Shown piece by piece: positions 7,159 through 15,176 of a stretch of DNA of 64,000 nucleotides. Below the pieces are notes generated by a model, which ran no database searches, was not told where the DNA came from, and worked only from the letters and a program-made list of their open reading frames with translations. How positions within the stretch are numbered: the first letter of the stretch is position 1; every line of letters begins with the position of its first letter. Location: the IMG/VR virus record IMGVR_UViG_3300029448_000010, positions 19,931-83,930 of that record. One strand, 5' to 3'. A program made the translations under genes and the position numbers. Source of the DNA: a virus.

Positions 7159-8275
7159 CTATGTTCACCTTCTTTTGTAGTTTACTTAGTTTAGTAACGG
7201 CTTTATCCAATTTACGATTGAGCCTCTTTTCTCTTTTAGCGATTCTTCGCAGTTTCCAACGCTTTAGAAGCGAAGGTTTCTTCTCCGGCTTCATATTACG
7301 CTTCATTTGATTGCGTATTTCAGTGGCCTTCATAACCAACTCTTCACTAACAGCATATGTTAAATCATAATGCTTCTCATAGTGTTTTGCTATTACCCAA
7401 TACGGCCTTTCATAAGTTTCTCTCGCTTCTTCTATTGAAATCTCAGGGAAAGATACCAGTAAACTTAGTGATTCATCCATAGACCAAGTATCAGATACTT
7501 TAGAGTATTCTTTACTTGGGCTTTCATTAAGCCTTACAGGTTTATTTTCTCTAGTATGAATCTCAACATAATCGTCTTTAGTCGAAGCAGTATTAGTTAC
7601 TCTTTCTTCAGTGACAATTTTATCTAAATCAACTTTGTTGATAATTTCAAAAGCACGATGTTTCAATGACCTTTGCCATCTCTGTTGTATTGCCTTATGT
7701 GTGCGATTAGTGAATAAAGTAGTAGGAGGGTATTTATTCTTATTTACCTTCCATTCAGTAACAATAGCGTCTTCTTCTAAAGTCCATCTAGAACTAGATG
7801 CGTGTTTATTATCCTTAACACCCTTTCCTTTAGTAGCCCTTGGATTAGTACCCAATGCTCTTGGATTAGTACCCTGTGTTCTTAGATTACTACCTACCGG
7901 AGTTAACAAGTCAATCTGTTCACTAGCAACTGCTTTAGTGAAGTTTCCTTCTTTGGCGGATTCTGCTAATTTATCCTCTAATACTTTCTTTTCTTTAGTA
8001 GTACCGTTAGGTAAAGTTAAAGAGGCAATAAACTTGCATTGTCTCCTTGTTGCAGGGTCGTCTTTCCAATGAGTAGGAATACTTACCGACAGTTCTTGAC
8101 GGTCTTGTAACTTTATATCATATTTCTTTTTAAACTTAGCAATAGTGGATGAATAGTTAGAAGCACTTCTATTAGGAAATCCTTCACTATACATTTCAAA
8201 TGCTATTTCAGGCCATGTTTTGCCTTCTTCTCTTTTCTTTATTGCTGTTGCAATTTCAATAGGTTTCCATTTCAT
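7145..8275 (-). CDS. Myb/SANT-like multi-domain DNA-binding protein
   Basis: This 376-residue protein has at least two Trp-anchored helical modules that look like Myb/SANT domains: residues 1-50 (KPIEIATAIKKREEGKTW, EIAFEMY) and about 165-205 (RWTLEEDAIVTEW, RTHKAIQQRWQR), with a third weaker start at TWSMDESLSLL. A linker near residue 130 repeats GTNPRA twice. The C-terminus is very basic and probably coiled (RWKLRRIAKREKRLNRK). Likely a sequence-specific transcription regulator or DNA-binding factor. Its last codons overlap the JAMM start. Confidence 0.65.
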   Translation of the reverse strand: MKWKPIEIATAIKKREEGKTWPEIAFEMYSEGFPNRSASNYSSTIAKFKKKYDIKLQDRQELSVSIPTHWKDDPATRRQCKFIASLTLPNGTTKEKKVLEDKLAESAKEGNFTKAVASEQIDLLTPVGSNLRTQGTNPRALGTNPRATKGKGVKDNKHASSSRWTLEEDAIVTEWKVNKNKYPPTTLFTNRTHKAIQQRWQRSLKHRAFEIINKVDLDKIVTEERVTNTASTKDDYVEIHTRENKPVRLNESPSKEYSKVSDTWSMDESLSLLVSFPEISIEEARETYERPYWVIAKHYEKHYDLTYAVSEELVMKATEIRNQMKRNMKPEKKPSLLKRWKLRRIAKREKRLNRKLDKAVTKLSKLQKKVNIDGKF

Positions 8276-8277
8276 AT

Positions 8278-8490
8278 TTATACCTCCAATTCTTCATTCA
8301 TTTCCATTTTAAATTCCCATGTGTGGAATACTTCGTGACCTCCTAAAAAGCCACCTGCTTCTCTAATAGGGCCAATATATCTAGCCCCGCAAACTTGACA
8401 ATAAGCCATAACGATTCTTTCTTCATAATAAGAACCTTTATCACCGTCTATATCTATTACTCTCCCAATGTCTGATTCTGTATATTTCAT
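8278..8490 (-). CDS. Small C2H2-like zinc protein, 70 residues
   Basis: One CxxC pair (YCQVCGARY) is followed after about 18 residues by H-x4-H (GHEVFHTW), which could form a C2H2 zinc site. Function unknown. It overlaps the end of the E1-like gene, so it is co-translated between the E1-like and Myb-like genes. Confidence 0.65.
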   Translation of the reverse strand: MKYTESDIGRVIDIDGDKGSYYEERIVMAYCQVCGARYIGPIREAGGFLGGHEVFHTWEFKMEMNEELEV

Positions 8491-9044
8491 ACATTCACGA
8501 CCATAAAGGACTTTACTTCTTCTTCATTGAACCATCGTTGAATCCAATGTGCGCCCATTCCAGCAATAGCGGCTTGCATGAAATGAACCGCTTTATTGGT
8601 TCCATCCCATGAATCACCTTGACAACTAAAAGAACCATTTGGCCCTGCTAAAAGGGAATCATACATCTTAGGGTCTGCTTCATAACTCACAAATACCGCA
8701 TTCCTACCTTGCGCTCGTAAGTCGAGCCATTTAAGGGTTGTGTTGTATAAGGTGCGTCTTACGCTTAGGTTATCCACACAGCATACTACCAAATCATAAC
8801 CCTCCATCTGTTTTGCAGTTAAGATAGGGAAAGGAATTACCTTTTTTATGTTGTATCTTTTATTCATAGCCTTTGCTTTATTTTCACCTACTTCTTCTTC
8901 AGTAAAGTTCTGATAAGGTAAATTCTTTTTCTCAACTTTATCAGGGTCGGCTACTGTAATATCATACATTCCTACTTGATTCAATAAAGGTATTAGATAA
9001 CTACCAATACCGCCTGTTCCTATAACTAATATTTTTCTTTTCAT
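8487..9044 (-). CDS. ThiF/E1-like adenylyltransferase
   Basis: The start is set at the ATG overlapping the upstream stop (ATGA) with GGAGATG before it, giving 185 residues; a start at 9071 is possible. The Rossmann ATP site is GTGGIGS near residue 9, followed by ADPDKVEKKNLPYQ, the ThiF/MoeB/E1 ribose and triphosphate signature, then CVDNLSVRRTLYN, the DxxxxRxxLN element. The Cys in SFSCQGD is a candidate catalytic or thiocarboxylate-transfer residue. The zinc-binding CxxC pairs of MoeB/UbaA are absent and it is shorter (MoeB about 250). It should adenylate the C-terminal glycine of a ubiquitin-like protein; the Gly-Gly-ending protein at 14803-15003 is the obvious substrate. Confidence 0.88.
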   Translation of the reverse strand: MKRKILVIGTGGIGSYLIPLLNQVGMYDITVADPDKVEKKNLPYQNFTEEEVGENKAKAMNKRYNIKKVIPFPILTAKQMEGYDLVVCCVDNLSVRRTLYNTTLKWLDLRAQGRNAVFVSYEADPKMYDSLLAGPNGSFSCQGDSWDGTNKAVHFMQAAIAGMGAHWIQRWFNEEEVKSFMVVNV

Positions 9045-9676
9045 TCTAACATCTCCAAATTGGCATTCCATCTTTCATTATACTCTTGTATTTCTGCGTT
9101 GTATTTTGTTTTGAAATGGTCTTTAGGCCACCATTCAGGCATTCTGTTTTGTCTCCATTCAGCAAACTTCCATTTACCTTCAAGATAATAATGTCTGTAA
9201 GACTTGATTACAAAGTCCCAATCGGGAATCCTGTTATCTTTAACTAATCTATACTTATCATCCATAGCAATAGTTACAGGAGTAGCCCACCAAGGGTCAG
9301 CCTGAAAATCAATTGTATATGCTATATCTAGTATTCTAGATTGTGAGCCATGCTTCTTATTGTAGCGATGAGTATATTCATCACAAAGAGCGCATCCGTG
9401 CGAGTATAACCATCGAGTATTGTTAGGGGTTTGTCTAGCCCAAATAGTACTAGGATGATTAAGCATAGCAGGTTTCATTAGGTTTGAACCAATATCTCTA
9501 TGAAATGCTTTTAATTGAGCAAGAGTAGGTTCTTCATTATAATGCTCAATATAGTCAAAATACAAAGCATTAGTATGTAACATCTGACAAGTTTCAGTCG
9601 GCATTTTTACTACATGCTTATTTAGCATTTGTTGTGCCGCTTCTTGTGGATTTCTTGATAGTGCAAATATATTCAT
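9041..9676 (-). CDS. Phage-type HVVKM family protein, function unknown
   Basis: This 211-residue protein begins MNIFALSRNPQEAA and has NKHVVKMPTETCQML, then NHPSTIWARQTPNNTRWLY and DEYTHRY. The same succession occurs in a family common in marine phages, sometimes annotated loosely as a pyrimidine-dimer glycosylase-like protein. I regard the activity as unproven. The Trp-rich C-terminus (MPEWWPKDH) is also typical of that family. It has a good ribosome binding sequence (AAGGAGGAAATTCAA). Confidence 0.7.
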   Translation of the reverse strand: MNIFALSRNPQEAAQQMLNKHVVKMPTETCQMLHTNALYFDYIEHYNEEPTLAQLKAFHRDIGSNLMKPAMLNHPSTIWARQTPNNTRWLYSHGCALCDEYTHRYNKKHGSQSRILDIAYTIDFQADPWWATPVTIAMDDKYRLVKDNRIPDWDFVIKSYRHYYLEGKWKFAEWRQNRMPEWWPKDHFKTKYNAEIQEYNERWNANLEMLE

Positions 9677-9852
9677 TTGAATTTCCTCCTTGCTTCTTCG
9701 TATATCTTATAGGTGTCTGTACGACCCAAAAGAGTTTGTTGTTTACAATACTCTTTTCTTTTAGTGTTTGTACTGACATAGGTATTTAGAAAATCTTTTT
9801 TCCAATATCTATGTTCGCTTGTCGGTATTACTTCTCTCATTCTTATTGTCAT
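9673..9852 (-). CDS. Unknown basic 59-residue protein
   Basis: Short open frame exactly filling the gap between TFB and the HVVKM protein, with a TGA overlapping the next ATG. It is basic with one cysteine (KRKEYCKQQ) and ends in EEARRKFK. The AAGGAGGAAA within its last codons is the ribosome binding sequence of the next gene. Function unknown. Confidence 0.65.
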   Translation of the reverse strand: MTIRMREVIPTSEHRYWKKDFLNTYVSTNTKRKEYCKQQTLLGRTDTYKIYEEARRKFK

Positions 9853-10692
9853 TTAAATTACCATTCCTTTTATTTCGGACATTTTATTATATCCTAACAT
9901 TTGTATTATCTTTTTACTTGTCTTTCCTATTGCTGAAAGTGAGATACCTGTTGATTCGGTTATATCGGATTTTCTAACACCTTCGTATCTGAATATATTA
10001 GACGCTACCCAACAAACACTAGCGTAGTATGCTCTAGGTTTATTAAAACAATGAGTCTCCACTAACGGTTCTAGTTTTTCTAATAGAGTAACTGCGTTAG
10101 AATAGAACATTATATCATCAGTTACTTTACTGCAAACCTGCTTTAACATAAAGGTAGGGTCTGCACCATACAATAGATTTTTGTTTTTGAAGTGATTAAT
10201 CATCTTCTGTACTAACCTATTTACTATTTTAATAGAACAGGAGTATTCCGAACATAACTCTTTCATTGAAGCAGGTGTCCTATTCTCTTTTAGAACATAG
10301 AAAACCGTAGCAGTACATCTTGCTTCTAATTTTATTTTACCGAATAGACCTTTCTGTTGAGAATCTAAATAACATTCTTCCACTCGCTCTTTTAGAGGGT
10401 GGTTTATCTGAATGCTAGATAGAATCATATTACAAGTCTGTAATCCTGAAAGGATATGTCTAGGTGTTGTTGAGTTGTTGCCTCTTCTATTAAACTTGTA
10501 AGAACCCTTACCTGAAATAATAGACCCTAGTTTACCTTTATCGGCTGAATGAGTAACTACTCCGTCATCAACCATTCTTACAGTCTCTTCAAACAATTCA
10601 GTAACTACGACTAAGCCGCAATCACTACATTCTGTCTCTCCCATTCTTTCATTATAATTAAATATTAAACTACCACATTCACTGCATTTCAT
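9853..10692 (-). CDS. tfb: Transcription initiation factor B (TFIIB/TFB-like)
   Basis: This protein of about 279 residues recruits RNA polymerase to TATA-binding-protein-bound promoters. The N-terminal zinc ribbon is CSECG and CSDCGLVV. Two cyclin-like repeats follow; the second contains KPRAYYASVCWVASNIF and DITESTGISLSAIGKTSKKI, matching the helix-turn-helix that reads the BRE. The start chosen begins MKCSECG and lies in the coding end of the upstream gene; ATG 10719 is an alternative. A viral TFB could redirect the host polymerase to viral promoters such as the palindrome-bearing ones at 22.5-26.2 kb. Confidence 0.88.
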   Translation of the reverse strand: MKCSECGSLIFNYNERMGETECSDCGLVVVTELFEETVRMVDDGVVTHSADKGKLGSIISGKGSYKFNRRGNNSTTPRHILSGLQTCNMILSSIQINHPLKERVEECYLDSQQKGLFGKIKLEARCTATVFYVLKENRTPASMKELCSEYSCSIKIVNRLVQKMINHFKNKNLLYGADPTFMLKQVCSKVTDDIMFYSNAVTLLEKLEPLVETHCFNKPRAYYASVCWVASNIFRYEGVRKSDITESTGISLSAIGKTSKKIIQMLGYNKMSEIKGMVI

Positions 10693-11962
10693 CCATCTCA
10701 ACCCTATATTCATTTTCATTACATTGTATGTATCTTTGTATTGTATTTACTATTTTAACCGTCATTGTGTCATTCAATAACGCTAAGGCTCTTGCTACAA
10801 ATTGGTCGCCTAGTGAAGAACCGCCTGTCATATTATCAATACAAATTGGCCCTCTCCAAGTACCTTCTCTAACAGGCATTTCAGGATAAGATTGTAATGT
10901 TAATTCTTCTTCTGTGCAAGTATCTGCATACATTTCTTTATATTCAGCATTTTGCTGGTCTATTTCCGCACAAGAAGCATCCCATTTTTGAATCGCTTCA
11001 TTAAAGGCGTGTTCGGTAATAGAAGGAGAATAAACAAAGGTCGAAACCATTTGAATATCAGACTTGAACTTATTGTTAGTCAGTTTCCAATCCCAACCTT
11101 TACCACGAACATACATAGTAATAGGCTCATTATCTTCATAGATTACCTTTAGTCGATTAGGGTATTTTTCTGCCATATCTTTAACTAACTGCTTGGCCCT
11201 ACTTTCAACAATATCCTGTTGCCTGTTCTGTTTCATAAATTCTATCATTACCTTTCTATTAGCAATTGTAGGAGCGTTACCTACGGTTCTCTCATAGAGT
11301 AATTCTGGAGAAATAAACATCCATTTTTTACTTCGTTTCTTATTATGAAGATAGAAACTACAAAAGTATTCTAATTCTTTAAGAGTCATTGTACCCCAAA
11401 CACCATCACTAACTTCGATGGCAATTTCATCATCACTTATTTGCTGACAATCTAACCTAACCTCGGTCTTGACAAAATCAGAATAGAAGTGAAAGGGTAC
11501 TTTATTTTCTAAACAATACTTTACATCTTCGGGAATACTCAATGCTGAATATAGTGCCTTTAGTAATTTACCTGCATCATGCTCAAATGCGGCTTTCAGT
11601 GCCACTCTTGCTAATGCACATGCAATTGTACTAAGATTCTCTTTTTGACCGTTTACTGTTAAACGATTACCTATTCTCCCAATTGCTATCGGACAAGAAC
11701 CTATGTTAATTACACTGTTAAAATCAGAACTGGGGAAATCAAACACAGACGAAGCACTTCGTCTATAACGGCTATATCTTCGGGTCTTCTTTAAAGCCAG
11801 TTTAAAGAAATCAGTCAATGCTTTGTGTATTGGGTCTTTTGCGCTTCTGTCGTTATTAAGAGTTATATTTCTTCTCAAAGGAATATGGGAAGAAGATATT
11901 TGAGTACTCCAATATCCGCCTGAATCGTCTGGTTTTCTAATTTGTATTGTTACTGTATTCAT
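10679..11962 (-). CDS. Unknown 427-residue protein
   Basis: I do not recognise it. The N-terminus is beta-rich, followed by a Tyr/Arg-rich stretch (KKTRRYSRYRRSASS), then an alpha/beta region, and a charged helical C-terminus (AEIDQQNAEYKEMYAD). A late segment VREGTWRGPICIDNMTGGS is conserved-looking. It directly precedes and overlaps the TFB gene, so a role in transcription is possible, without direct evidence. Confidence 0.7.
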   Translation of the reverse strand: MNTVTIQIRKPDDSGGYWSTQISSSHIPLRRNITLNNDRSAKDPIHKALTDFFKLALKKTRRYSRYRRSASSVFDFPSSDFNSVINIGSCPIAIGRIGNRLTVNGQKENLSTIACALARVALKAAFEHDAGKLLKALYSALSIPEDVKYCLENKVPFHFYSDFVKTEVRLDCQQISDDEIAIEVSDGVWGTMTLKELEYFCSFYLHNKKRSKKWMFISPELLYERTVGNAPTIANRKVMIEFMKQNRQQDIVESRAKQLVKDMAEKYPNRLKVIYEDNEPITMYVRGKGWDWKLTNNKFKSDIQMVSTFVYSPSITEHAFNEAIQKWDASCAEIDQQNAEYKEMYADTCTEEELTLQSYPEMPVREGTWRGPICIDNMTGGSSLGDQFVARALALLNDTMTVKIVNTIQRYIQCNENEYRVEMDEMQ

Positions 11963-11966
11963 ATTC

Positions 11967-12134
11967 TCACATCATATATTTATTGTCATTAATTTTATCG
12001 GCACACTCACGGTGCATTTCTTTTTTCATGTCTTCTGGCAATAATAATTGCCCTCCGCATATCCTACATTTAGTGGCTATTTTCTTTTTGTAAGACCAGC
12101 CACTCGTAACATATTCAGGGTCTTTATCTTTCAT
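11967..12134 (-). CDS. Small zinc-ribbon protein, 55 residues
   Basis: Basic N-terminal half (YKKKIATK) leads to CRICGG near residue 23 and HREC near residue 41, a C-x2-C/H-x2-C metal site. It fills the gap between two genes with ATGA overlap at its start. Function unknown. Confidence 0.7.
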   Translation of the reverse strand: MKDKDPEYVTSGWSYKKKIATKCRICGGQLLLPEDMKKEMHRECADKINDNKYMM

Positions 12135-12472
12135 TCTTCCCACCTATCCATTATGTTACATACATTACAATCTTTTCCTTTACAGTTTTTATCATGATAC
12201 TGTAAAGCATCGTATCGTTGAATAAAGTTTTTCTTAGCATAGTGATTAAAACCAATATCCACTGCTTCGGGAAACTCCCATAGTATTACTTGTATGGTCT
12301 GCCAAAGCCTATATTTTTTATCTGATTCATCTTCTAAACCAGAACATGCGTTAAGGGCTAATTTAATTCTATCCTTGGCAGAATTAGACCATTCGTTATC
12401 ATAAGATACAATGACTCTTGCGAAGTCATCATATTTCAAATCACGAATATGTCTAATTCTGCGAGATTTCAT
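12131..12472 (-). CDS. Unknown 113-residue protein with C-terminal Cys/His cluster
   Basis: The N-terminal 80 residues are helical and charged (MKSRRIRHIRDLKYDDF). The C-terminus has HDKNCKGKDCNVCNIMD, which could bind zinc. Function unknown; it lies just downstream of the ribonucleotide reductase gene. Confidence 0.7.
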   Translation of the reverse strand: MKSRRIRHIRDLKYDDFARVIVSYDNEWSNSAKDRIKLALNACSGLEDESDKKYRLWQTIQVILWEFPEAVDIGFNHYAKKNFIQRYDALQYHDKNCKGKDCNVCNIMDRWEE

Positions 12473-12481
12473 CTAATCACC

Positions 12482-14350
12482 TTAGATTTCACATGCTCCG
12501 CCAGCACAAGCCAATTCGCCTGTTAAGTTAGTATCATCCTGTTCTTCAGTAACCTTAGTTAAATCAATCTTCTTCAGATTAACCATCATTTTATCATAGG
12601 TTTCTTTATCAATAGTTTCAAACGGTGCTTGTTTGTAAGTACCGCCATCATAAGGAAGAACAGAAAGACCATTGTAATAATGTCTATTCATCCATAGCCA
12701 TTCGCCCACATCATCCCATTCATCCTCTTTAACAGATAGAGTAGCGGAGACATTGTGAGTATTCAATCCATCAACATGCCCTGTTCTAACCCATCTAATG
12801 CTGAAATTCTTGACTCTCTCCATCAAATCAAATACTGATTCATGGCGAGTTATTGCATCTTGGGGTGCTTTTTGTGGTATAGAAATAACAGCCTGTTCTT
12901 CAGGATTAAAGTACTCATCCTCAACTAATTCAGGATGATTATTTAATAGATAAGAATAGATTGCTTCATTCTTTCCAACTCTAAGTCTTCTAACATAATA
13001 CTCATCATGCCATGCGTGAATACCGCTACTAGTACCTAATACTAAAGAAGTGGTTCCGGCAGGTTTTACACAAGTAATTCTTGCCGCAGGTTTAATCCCT
13101 ATCAACTTAGCAATTTTCTTATTCTCTTGCTTTGCCGCAAAGGAAGCCATTTCTAAATCTAAACCTTCCACGATATTAGAAGCAATACCTGTCATTGATA
13201 CTCCAAGTAAAGCATCCTTTTCAGTATTCTTACGCCATACTTCTCTTAGATAATGAAAGTCAGTATATCCGGCTTGAAGCGTTCCTAAGAATGCCGCCGC
13301 TTTTACTCTTGCTTCTAAGTCTGCTTGGTCTATTACATCAGAAGCATTTACTTCTGTTAGATTACAAAACTGATATGGTCGCAAGGCTATTTCACAACAA
13401 GGGTTAGTTCCCCAATCCTTGTCATTATTGAAATAGACCGCAGGTTCACCACTGCCACTATGTTGTATTCTTTCCCATAGACCCATAAAGAAGTCTTTAG
13501 TAACTCTATGTCTAAGGATTACTGCTGAATTGTTTGCTCTGCCTCTTTGTGGGTTGTTCTCCCACCAATTACCGGCTTTACAACTAATCATCTTTGAATC
13601 ATCAGCACTGAATAAACTAATCATAGCGGCTCTGCGAATACCACCGGCTAATACTGCATCTGCTAAATAACACATAATATCATGTGCTTCTATTGATTCT
13701 AATTTAGAGCCATTAGTTTTATTTTGAAGCATTCCTTCTATTTTAACTAAACATTCCCTTAATGGCTGAAAACCCGGTGCTTTTCCACCACTAGTCTTTA
13801 ATAGACTTCCTTTTGGTCTAATATCAGAATAATCAAAAATAGGACTACTACTCCTAATGCCGGTATAACACTCCAAAAGGATTCTAATTGAATCGGCCCA
13901 ACCTTCAATAGAGTCACTAATAAGATACCTGCGTTTTCTTTCGGGATTAGGTTGAATGATTTCTGGTAATTGCTCAACATGATGTCGTTGTACCGAATAT
14001 CCAACTCCCGTTCCACCGAGAAGTAAGAACATAGCCTCGCTAAAAGATAAAAGGGAATCAATAGGCATATAAGCACAATTATAAACCCTATTTGGGCTAA
14101 TTTCAATAGGCTTACCCCCAAATTGCATAGACCGCATAGAAGGGAGGACTTTCTTTGTTTTAACGAACTTTTCATATATTTCACCTATTTCTTTAGTTAA
14201 TTCAGGATATGATTTAATGTGCATATCTCGGTTTCTCTTGGTTATTTCTTCCCAAGTCTCTCTTCTTTTCTTTGCCGGTAAATACCTTGCATACTTCATA
14301 TGCACAGTAATATCCGATAATGTATCTATTGCTGTATTCATGTCTAACAC
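12482..14350 (-). CDS. nrdJ: Adenosylcobalamin-dependent (class II) ribonucleotide reductase
   Basis: This 622-residue enzyme converts ribonucleotides to deoxyribonucleotides. Family signatures in order are PSMRSMQFGG, NRVYNCAYMP (first redox cysteine), LLGGTGVGYSVQ, the active-site loop NPCCEIALRPYQFCNL (thiyl-radical Cys and Glu), and a C-terminal redox pair CAGGAC close to the end. No separate small subunit gene is adjacent, as expected for class II, which needs vitamin B12. Length is between monomeric RTPR (about 740) and short viral forms. It supplies dNTPs for genome replication. Note the NPCCEI sequence where NPCGEI is usual. Confidence 0.93.
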   Translation of the reverse strand: MLDMNTAIDTLSDITVHMKYARYLPAKKRRETWEEITKRNRDMHIKSYPELTKEIGEIYEKFVKTKKVLPSMRSMQFGGKPIEISPNRVYNCAYMPIDSLLSFSEAMFLLLGGTGVGYSVQRHHVEQLPEIIQPNPERKRRYLISDSIEGWADSIRILLECYTGIRSSSPIFDYSDIRPKGSLLKTSGGKAPGFQPLRECLVKIEGMLQNKTNGSKLESIEAHDIMCYLADAVLAGGIRRAAMISLFSADDSKMISCKAGNWWENNPQRGRANNSAVILRHRVTKDFFMGLWERIQHSGSGEPAVYFNNDKDWGTNPCCEIALRPYQFCNLTEVNASDVIDQADLEARVKAAAFLGTLQAGYTDFHYLREVWRKNTEKDALLGVSMTGIASNIVEGLDLEMASFAAKQENKKIAKLIGIKPAARITCVKPAGTTSLVLGTSSGIHAWHDEYYVRRLRVGKNEAIYSYLLNNHPELVEDEYFNPEEQAVISIPQKAPQDAITRHESVFDLMERVKNFSIRWVRTGHVDGLNTHNVSATLSVKEDEWDDVGEWLWMNRHYYNGLSVLPYDGGTYKQAPFETIDKETYDKMMVNLKKIDLTKVTEEQDDTNLTGELACAGGACEI

Positions 14351-14715
14351 CTAAATTTGCTGGCTTTTGGTAATTCAAATAGAGTTGAAAAGGATGAAAG
14401 CCATTCACCTTTTTTACTAATTACCCACTCTTTTTCTTCTAAAAACTGCCAATCCTCAAAATTATGGATAGCAGAAGAATTATCCTCAAGTAATGTATTC
14501 ACACTAGAGTATTCTTTTTCATTGAATATGATTTTAGTATCACCCGAAGCAAACATTATGCCGTATTTACCACGGCCTAAGACATAGCCTTCGGGATAGA
14601 AGTCAGGCTTGAATACCGCAACTTCGTTTTGTATTATGGGGTCTGTAAGGTTCCACCCATTTAACTCAAATAGTATTTTTAGTGCATCAGGAGATAAAAA
14701 ATGCCTAAGATTCAT
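14344..14715 (-). CDS. Unknown 123-residue protein
   Basis: Unknown; no motif recognised. It has a beta-rich middle (GYVLGRGKYGIMFASGDT) and an acidic Trp-containing C-terminal half (NFEDWQFLEEKEW). Start taken at MNLRHFL just after a terminator-like hairpin, so it may be the first gene of the ribonucleotide-reductase transcript; a GTG nine bases upstream is possible. Confidence 0.65.
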   Translation of the reverse strand: MNLRHFLSPDALKILFELNGWNLTDPIIQNEVAVFKPDFYPEGYVLGRGKYGIMFASGDTKIIFNEKEYSSVNTLLEDNSSAIHNFEDWQFLEEKEWVISKKGEWLSSFSTLFELPKASKFRC

Positions 14716-14729
14716 TTTAACCACACTGC

Positions 14730-14772
14730 AAAAAGGGGAGAAAACAGGCCGGTTATGACCTATTTTCCCCCC
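14730..14772 (-). terminator. Hairpin plus T5 after the Ubl gene
   Basis: On the minus strand a G-rich arm (GGGGGGAAAATAGG) pairs with CCTGTTTTCTCCCC through a 10-base loop, with two mismatches, and is followed by TTTTT. It lies 30 bases after the stop of the ubiquitin-like gene and just before the next gene, so it probably ends the helicase-to-Ubl transcript. Confidence 0.55.
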
Positions 14773-14802
14773 AACAATGCGAGGCTAAACTTACTTATTA
14801 GT

Positions 14803-15003
14803 TTAACCGCCAACGATAGCAGGTGTCAATTCAACCGAGTCTATTGTAGTCCAGTCAATCTCACTAATTGTTTCCCTTGCGGTCATTTCACCGTTAAGGA
14901 ATACCCAATGTGTAGGGTGTGTGTCAATCTGTTCAATAATCTCATCAGAAGCCAACACTAATTCAGTGTGGCCTGTCTCGTTCAAAATTGTTAACTTAAT
15001 CAT
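14803..15003 (-). CDS. ThiS/MoaD-like ubiquitin-fold protein ending in Gly-Gly
   Basis: This 66-residue protein has the length and order of ThiS: beta hairpin (MIKLTIL, HTELVLA), helix (SDEIIEQID), strand WVFLNGEMTARE, and last strand VELTPAIVGG at the extreme C-terminus. The NGE turn plus a terminal GG parallels VNGEIVPR and VGGG of ThiS. The terminal GG is what E1-like enzymes adenylate. An E1-like ThiF (8487-9044) and a JAMM peptidase (6673-7158) are in the same gene block. It could act as a protein modifier or a sulfur carrier. Confidence is high for the GG end and moderate for the fold. Confidence 0.72.
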   Translation of the reverse strand: MIKLTILNETGHTELVLASDEIIEQIDTHPTHWVFLNGEMTARETISEIDWTTIDSVELTPAIVGG

Positions 15004-15062
15004 TCTATCATCTCCATTCTATTCTCTCTATGTTCTTGTACCATATAAGGCGAGTCATTCAT
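15000..15062 (-). CDS. Possible 20-residue micro-ORF upstream of the Ubl gene
   Basis: An ATG overlapping the previous stop opens 20 codons that end in GAGATGATAGAATGA, overlapping the Ubl start (ATGA). Its main role may be translational coupling to the Ubl gene. It may not make a stable product. Confidence 0.3.
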   Translation of the reverse strand: MNDSPYMVQEHRENRMEMIE

Positions 15063-15174
15063 TGTCACCATCTCCGGCGTTTGCTAGTAAGGCTAGCGGC
15101 CCCGTTATTGTTGATACTACCACTATTGCAGGTACTATCATTATTGCATCTTTTATTAGTTTTAACATTCCCAT
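15055..15174 (-). CDS. Small membrane protein, 39 residues
   Basis: A hydrophobic segment spans about residues 10-33 (AIMIVPAIVVVSTITG, LALLA), followed by a short polar acidic tail (DGDNE). Preceded by AAAAGGTGAATAAAT, a good archaeal ribosome binding sequence. Likely a single-pass inner membrane peptide; function unknown. Confidence 0.6.
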   Translation of the reverse strand: MGMLKLIKDAIMIVPAIVVVSTITGPLALLANAGDGDNE

Positions 15175-15176
15175 AT

